Below, piece after piece: positions 61,201 through 64,000 of a DNA stretch of 64,000 nucleotides. Source of the stretch: Zonotrichia leucophrys gambelii (Eukaryota; Chordata; Aves; Passeriformes; Passerellidae); contig NC_088178.1 in the NCBI RefSeq assembly GCF_028769735.1, positions 7,320,001 through 7,384,000 on the forward strand, in the 5' to 3' direction. Within the stretch, counting starts at the first letter, position 1; each line of letters begins with the position of its first letter. Both the position numbers and the translations under genes were made by a program. The notes beneath the pieces were generated by a model. The model searched no databases, had not been told where the DNA came from, and saw nothing but the letters and a program-made list of their open reading frames with translations.

Positions 61201-63777
61201 CAGGAAAGATGATGACTGAGACATCAATTCTGATGGTTTTTCCAGCAGGGACTTCTTCAGAAAGCAAAAAGGGGAAAAGCACAGTTAGTGCTCAGCGTAG
61301 GGACCAGGAACAAAGTGCGTAATCAGAAACTGCCAAAGTGGTTTTGGTCACTTTTACAACTTGCCTTGCATTTTACCTCCAGCACCTTGGAGGACAGGGG
61401 AGGCAAGCTAACAAGTGCAAAATATCAGCAGTTTTCCTACTACCTGTAATTAATAATCTACAAATCAACAAACATTACAGCTGAGAGTCTCAGACCCAGA
61501 ACAGGTTTCAAATGCAAAGTCTAATACTGTGATACATCTAAGGGGGAGGCTCCTGCCAAAAACACCTTATGGTTGTGTAAAACCTTGCACAAGTGAGAAA
61601 ACCTTGTACAAGTGAGACAGGACCCTTCCCAGTGACACAAGGACTCCTTCAAACAAGATTAGACTCTTGTATGTGGCTACTGACAGAGTATCTTTTCAGT
61701 TCTGAGAGCATCTCTGCTGTAGAGATACTCTTAGACAGCAAGAGCAGTTAAGTGCTTTTTAAATTAGGTTTAGTAGTCCAACTTCATTTAGCACTCTCTC
61801 ATTTCCATTATAAATTACTTGTAGACAGGAAGGAAAAAAATATCCAACCCAAATGTTAAAAAGTAAGGTTCCAAAACTCTCCATGGATTTTACTTCCATG
61901 TAAAGATACTACGGGCCATGACCTTTTATGCAGCATGTATGCCACCTCTGTCTCACACAGTTGTTATTTCCAGCATAATATTTCTTGTCTTTCTGTTTGG
62001 GTTTTACTATGATTAAGGAGTGAAAACCAGGGTCTCTGAAATGAGCCTATTCAGAGAAAAAATAGCTAAGTTATCACTGAGAGAAACCAAAGAAAAATTA
62101 TCAAGCTTGCCTGGTAGACAATGAACACCACCAAATCTAGGATGTGCATCACCAAGCCATAGCATTAGTAAAACCCTAAGTAAAAATGTGTGTAAACCAA
62201 AATAAAAGCTGTAGTCTTGTTACAAATAACCTCCTCTTGCATTCTCACCAGCTCAGCATGTCAGATGTTTTAAAATTTATTATTCAAACCACAAAAATCC
62301 GAACTAGCATCTTTCTGTCTTTAACACAGCCACAGTACCTGGAATATTTTTGCTTTCATCATGTAAACCTAAGACAAACAGCCTCATTTTCTTGGCAAGC
62401 AGCTCCTAGCTTGTTAGATTTTCAAAGTGACAGCTCGTTACTTTGAAAGCACATTTTAAAAGCCAGACAAAATTCCCACTCTGCATATCCACACGGCTTC
62501 ACAGCGGATTTCCTTCCATTTGGCAGCAGACACAACAGTAGGAGCTTCAAGGGAAGCTGCTAAAGCAGCAGCTATTAGTTTCTTAGCAAAGTTATCTAAT
62601 GAGACAGAAATTAGTATCTTTTGCAACTCCTTGGGATGGCAGGTAAAATAACTGAGGAAGAGATTTAATCAGAAATTTTGAGTGGTCACAAAGAATTCTT
62701 TTTTACAGCTACTAATCTGAATGAGCATGATTTAATGAACATGCTTGTAGCCATAGTAGAAAGGCATGCTGCACTCTCAGAGGCAATTTAAAAATTCAAC
62801 AGCTCTGAGACCTCCCAGCTAGTGAACTAGGAAGGTTTTAGTACAAAAAAAAGGAGGAAAAAACCCCCTCTGTCAAAAATGACTGTATTTCTATAAGAGT
62901 TATTGTGTATTTATTCAGTTAATTGCTATTTTCTTCCAAAGCCATCCTTCTTCCTTAAGAATTCTTGTGCATTGAATAGGAGCAGCATCCCAGTGCCTCT
63001 ATGGAATTTTTATATGCAGATTATAATCACAAATCACATCACAGAATTGCAGAATGGCTTAGGTTGGAAGGGACCTTAAAACTCATCTCATTCCACTCCA
63101 CTGCCCAGGGACACTTTCCACTATCCTTGGTTGCTCCAAGCCCCACCCAACCTGGCCTTGGACACTTCCGGGGATGGGGCAGCCACAGCTTCTCCCCAAC
63201 TCCACAGGGAAAAATTTCTTCCTAGTATCTCATCTAAACCTATCCTCTGTTTGAAGCCCTTCCCTCTTGTCCTGTCACTACACCCTGGTTCTGATGACTC
63301 TCCACAGTTCTATCAGTGTCCCCACTCTTTATTACTAAACCTATACAACTGCAGAAGAGCAAGTGCATTAAATGATATACCATGATGCATCAACACCTCT
63401 CCTGTGGACTGTACTTACAAAAACCCCACAATTACTCTGATTTCTGAACAGATTAGCAGGCCTGGATTCAGCCCAAAAGCTGTAGTTTTCACCCCTGTGA
63501 AAACTAGCTCAAAGGTGAGGCAGGAAAGTGGACAGGAGGTATGGGGGAGAGAAAGAAATTTCACATTTCTTATAATTTCACAGAAGAAAGAGATGCCAGT
63601 TAAGAGTGAGAAGCAGCAAATACATACAAAGAGGCTTCGTCCAGGAAGAGAGGCGAGAGGCCCCAGCAGAGCTGGGTAAAGATCAGGAGGATTAGAGAAA
63701 ATCAGCTCTTCCTCCTCCTCCAAGGCAGCCAGACTCTTTAACAGGTCCGGAGGAAGCAGAGGGGAGCTCTTGGGGTC
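58142..63777 (-). CDS. SMG7: SMG7, nonsense-mediated decay factor, last six coding exons
   Basis: SMG7 binds phosphorylated UPF1 through an N-terminal 14-3-3-like/TPR domain and recruits mRNA decay enzymes (the CCR4-NOT subunit POP2) through its C-terminal proline-rich region. Only the C-terminal 275 residues are in the window. In transcript order the exons are 63777-63628, 61254-61174, 60621-60462, 59182-59012, 58900-58749 and 58255-58142, all joining in frame. Diagnostic strings are LLPPDLLKSLAALEEEEELI, LYSLFEGTPWSPSLPASS, PFSNFGPIGTPDNRDRR and the tail LEQLLMQQKQKQQRGQ to NPPH. The intron between the fourth and fifth of these exons has a GC donor. SMG7 converges with NCF2, as in mammals. 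The 14-3-3-like domain lies past the right edge. Confidence 0.96.
58749..58900 (-). CDS. SMG7: SMG7 exon (second from the end)
   Basis: Completes Ala, then MGGFGLDYLPTTSSSSESSW through DSSAVLMESLK. Acceptor CATTTTAG, donor GTGGGT, phase 0 at the end. Confidence 0.96.
59012..59182 (-). CDS. SMG7: SMG7 exon (third from the end), GC donor
   Basis: Completes Asp, then HSTPASQSPHSSNPSSLPSS through RRVADRWKTDKP plus one base. Acceptor TCCCTAG. The donor is AG|GCAAGT, with GC at 59011-59010. The nearest GT would shift the frame. Confidence 0.94.
60342..60372. repeat. Poly-T tract
   Basis: T-run interrupted by two G bases, in an SMG7 intron about 90 bp from an exon. Poly-A in the SMG7 sense, so it does not act as a polypyrimidine tract for this gene. 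Confidence 0.85.
60462..60621 (-). CDS. SMG7: SMG7 exon (fourth from the end)
   Basis: ERYSNNSMFNEVYGKNINTS, then TKTEVTPSVAHQETSLYSLF and EGTPWSPSLPASS plus one base. Acceptor TTTTTTCAG, donor GTAATC. Confidence 0.96.
61174..61254 (-). CDS. SMG7: SMG7 exon (fifth from the end)
   Basis: 27 codons, KSLLEKPSELMSQSSSFLSL then SGFSLNQ. The acceptor reads TTTCTGAAG|AAG, a NAGNAG tandem, with the upstream AG chosen because mammals keep the Lys. Donor GTGAGT. Confidence 0.94.
63040..63310 (-). mobile_element. CR1 LINE 3' fragment in SMG7 intron
   Basis: Antisense CR1 3' end on the plus strand, hence sense with SMG7. It reads GGTTGGAAGGGACCTTAAAA, then CCAACCTGGCCTTGGACACT, then AAATTTCTTCCTAGTATCTC, then CCCTCTTGTCCTGTCACTAC. 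It is 5'-truncated and lies about 320 bp from an SMG7 exon. Confidence 0.92.
63628..63777 (-). CDS. SMG7: SMG7 exon (sixth from the end)
   Basis: 50 codons, DPKSSPLLPPDLLKSLAALE through ASLPGRSLF. Acceptor TCACTAG, donor GTATGT, phase 0. The acidic EEEEE run and NPPDLYPALLGPL are identical to mammals. Confidence 0.96.
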
Positions 63778-64000
63778 CTAGTGACAGAAATGAGCACAGT
63801 GAGACAACAGAAGGCAGAGAGAACAGCCAGAGCAAGAGAGAGAACAGCAAGAGGAAGGCAGAAAGCAGCATGCAGAGGGCGAGGTGAGAACAGTGCTGAG
63901 GCACACACTGAGAACTCTGAGCAGAAACAACCACGTGGCCAAATGTGCACGGGGAGAGGACCACGCACCCAAGTGACAGCAGGGAGCTTTAATCAGCAGA

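Overview
The window is vertebrate nuclear DNA, almost certainly from a bird. It holds short spliced exons with compact introns, CpG-island promoters, and several 3'-truncated fragments that read as CR1 LINEs, the dominant avian retroposon. No bacterial-type operon, CRISPR array or long intact ORF is present. Most long open frames are shadows of repeats or lie antisense to real exons.

Four protein-coding genes were identified by reading exon translations and splice sites. From left to right: (1) RGL1, minus strand. Only its first two coding exons are visible (18808-18834 and 17885-17995), and the rest of the left 17.9 kb is treated as its second intron. (2) ARPC5, plus strand, complete in four coding exons (39105-42913, 151 aa). 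(3) NCF2 (p67phox), plus strand, complete in fifteen coding exons (46851-55051, 516 aa). (4) SMG7, minus strand. Its last six coding exons (58142-63777, the C-terminal 275 aa) and a roughly 2 kb 3'UTR are present, and the 5' part lies beyond the right edge. SMG7-NCF2-ARPC5-RGL1 in this relative orientation is the order known from human 1q25, which supports all four calls. NCF2 and SMG7 converge tail to tail about 1 kb apart. RGL1 and ARPC5 diverge across a 20 kb gap.

Functionally these are neighbours rather than one pathway. ARPC5 is an Arp2/3 actin-nucleation subunit. NCF2 is the cytosolic activator of the phagocyte NADPH oxidase. RGL1 is a Ral guanine-nucleotide exchange factor. SMG7 is a nonsense-mediated decay factor.

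Notable features: ARPC5 intron 1 reads as a minor-spliceosome (U12) AT-AC intron with a perfect branch-site core, and it carries a 33-bp VNTR. One SMG7 intron uses a GC donor. A near-identical direct duplication of about 0.55 kb lies at 31.0 and 37.5 kb. CR1 remnants reach into the ARPC5 promoter. No APOBEC4 reading frame is visible in the interval where mammals carry it. I found no evidence for a wholly new biological system. The findings are splice-site, repeat and synteny observations.
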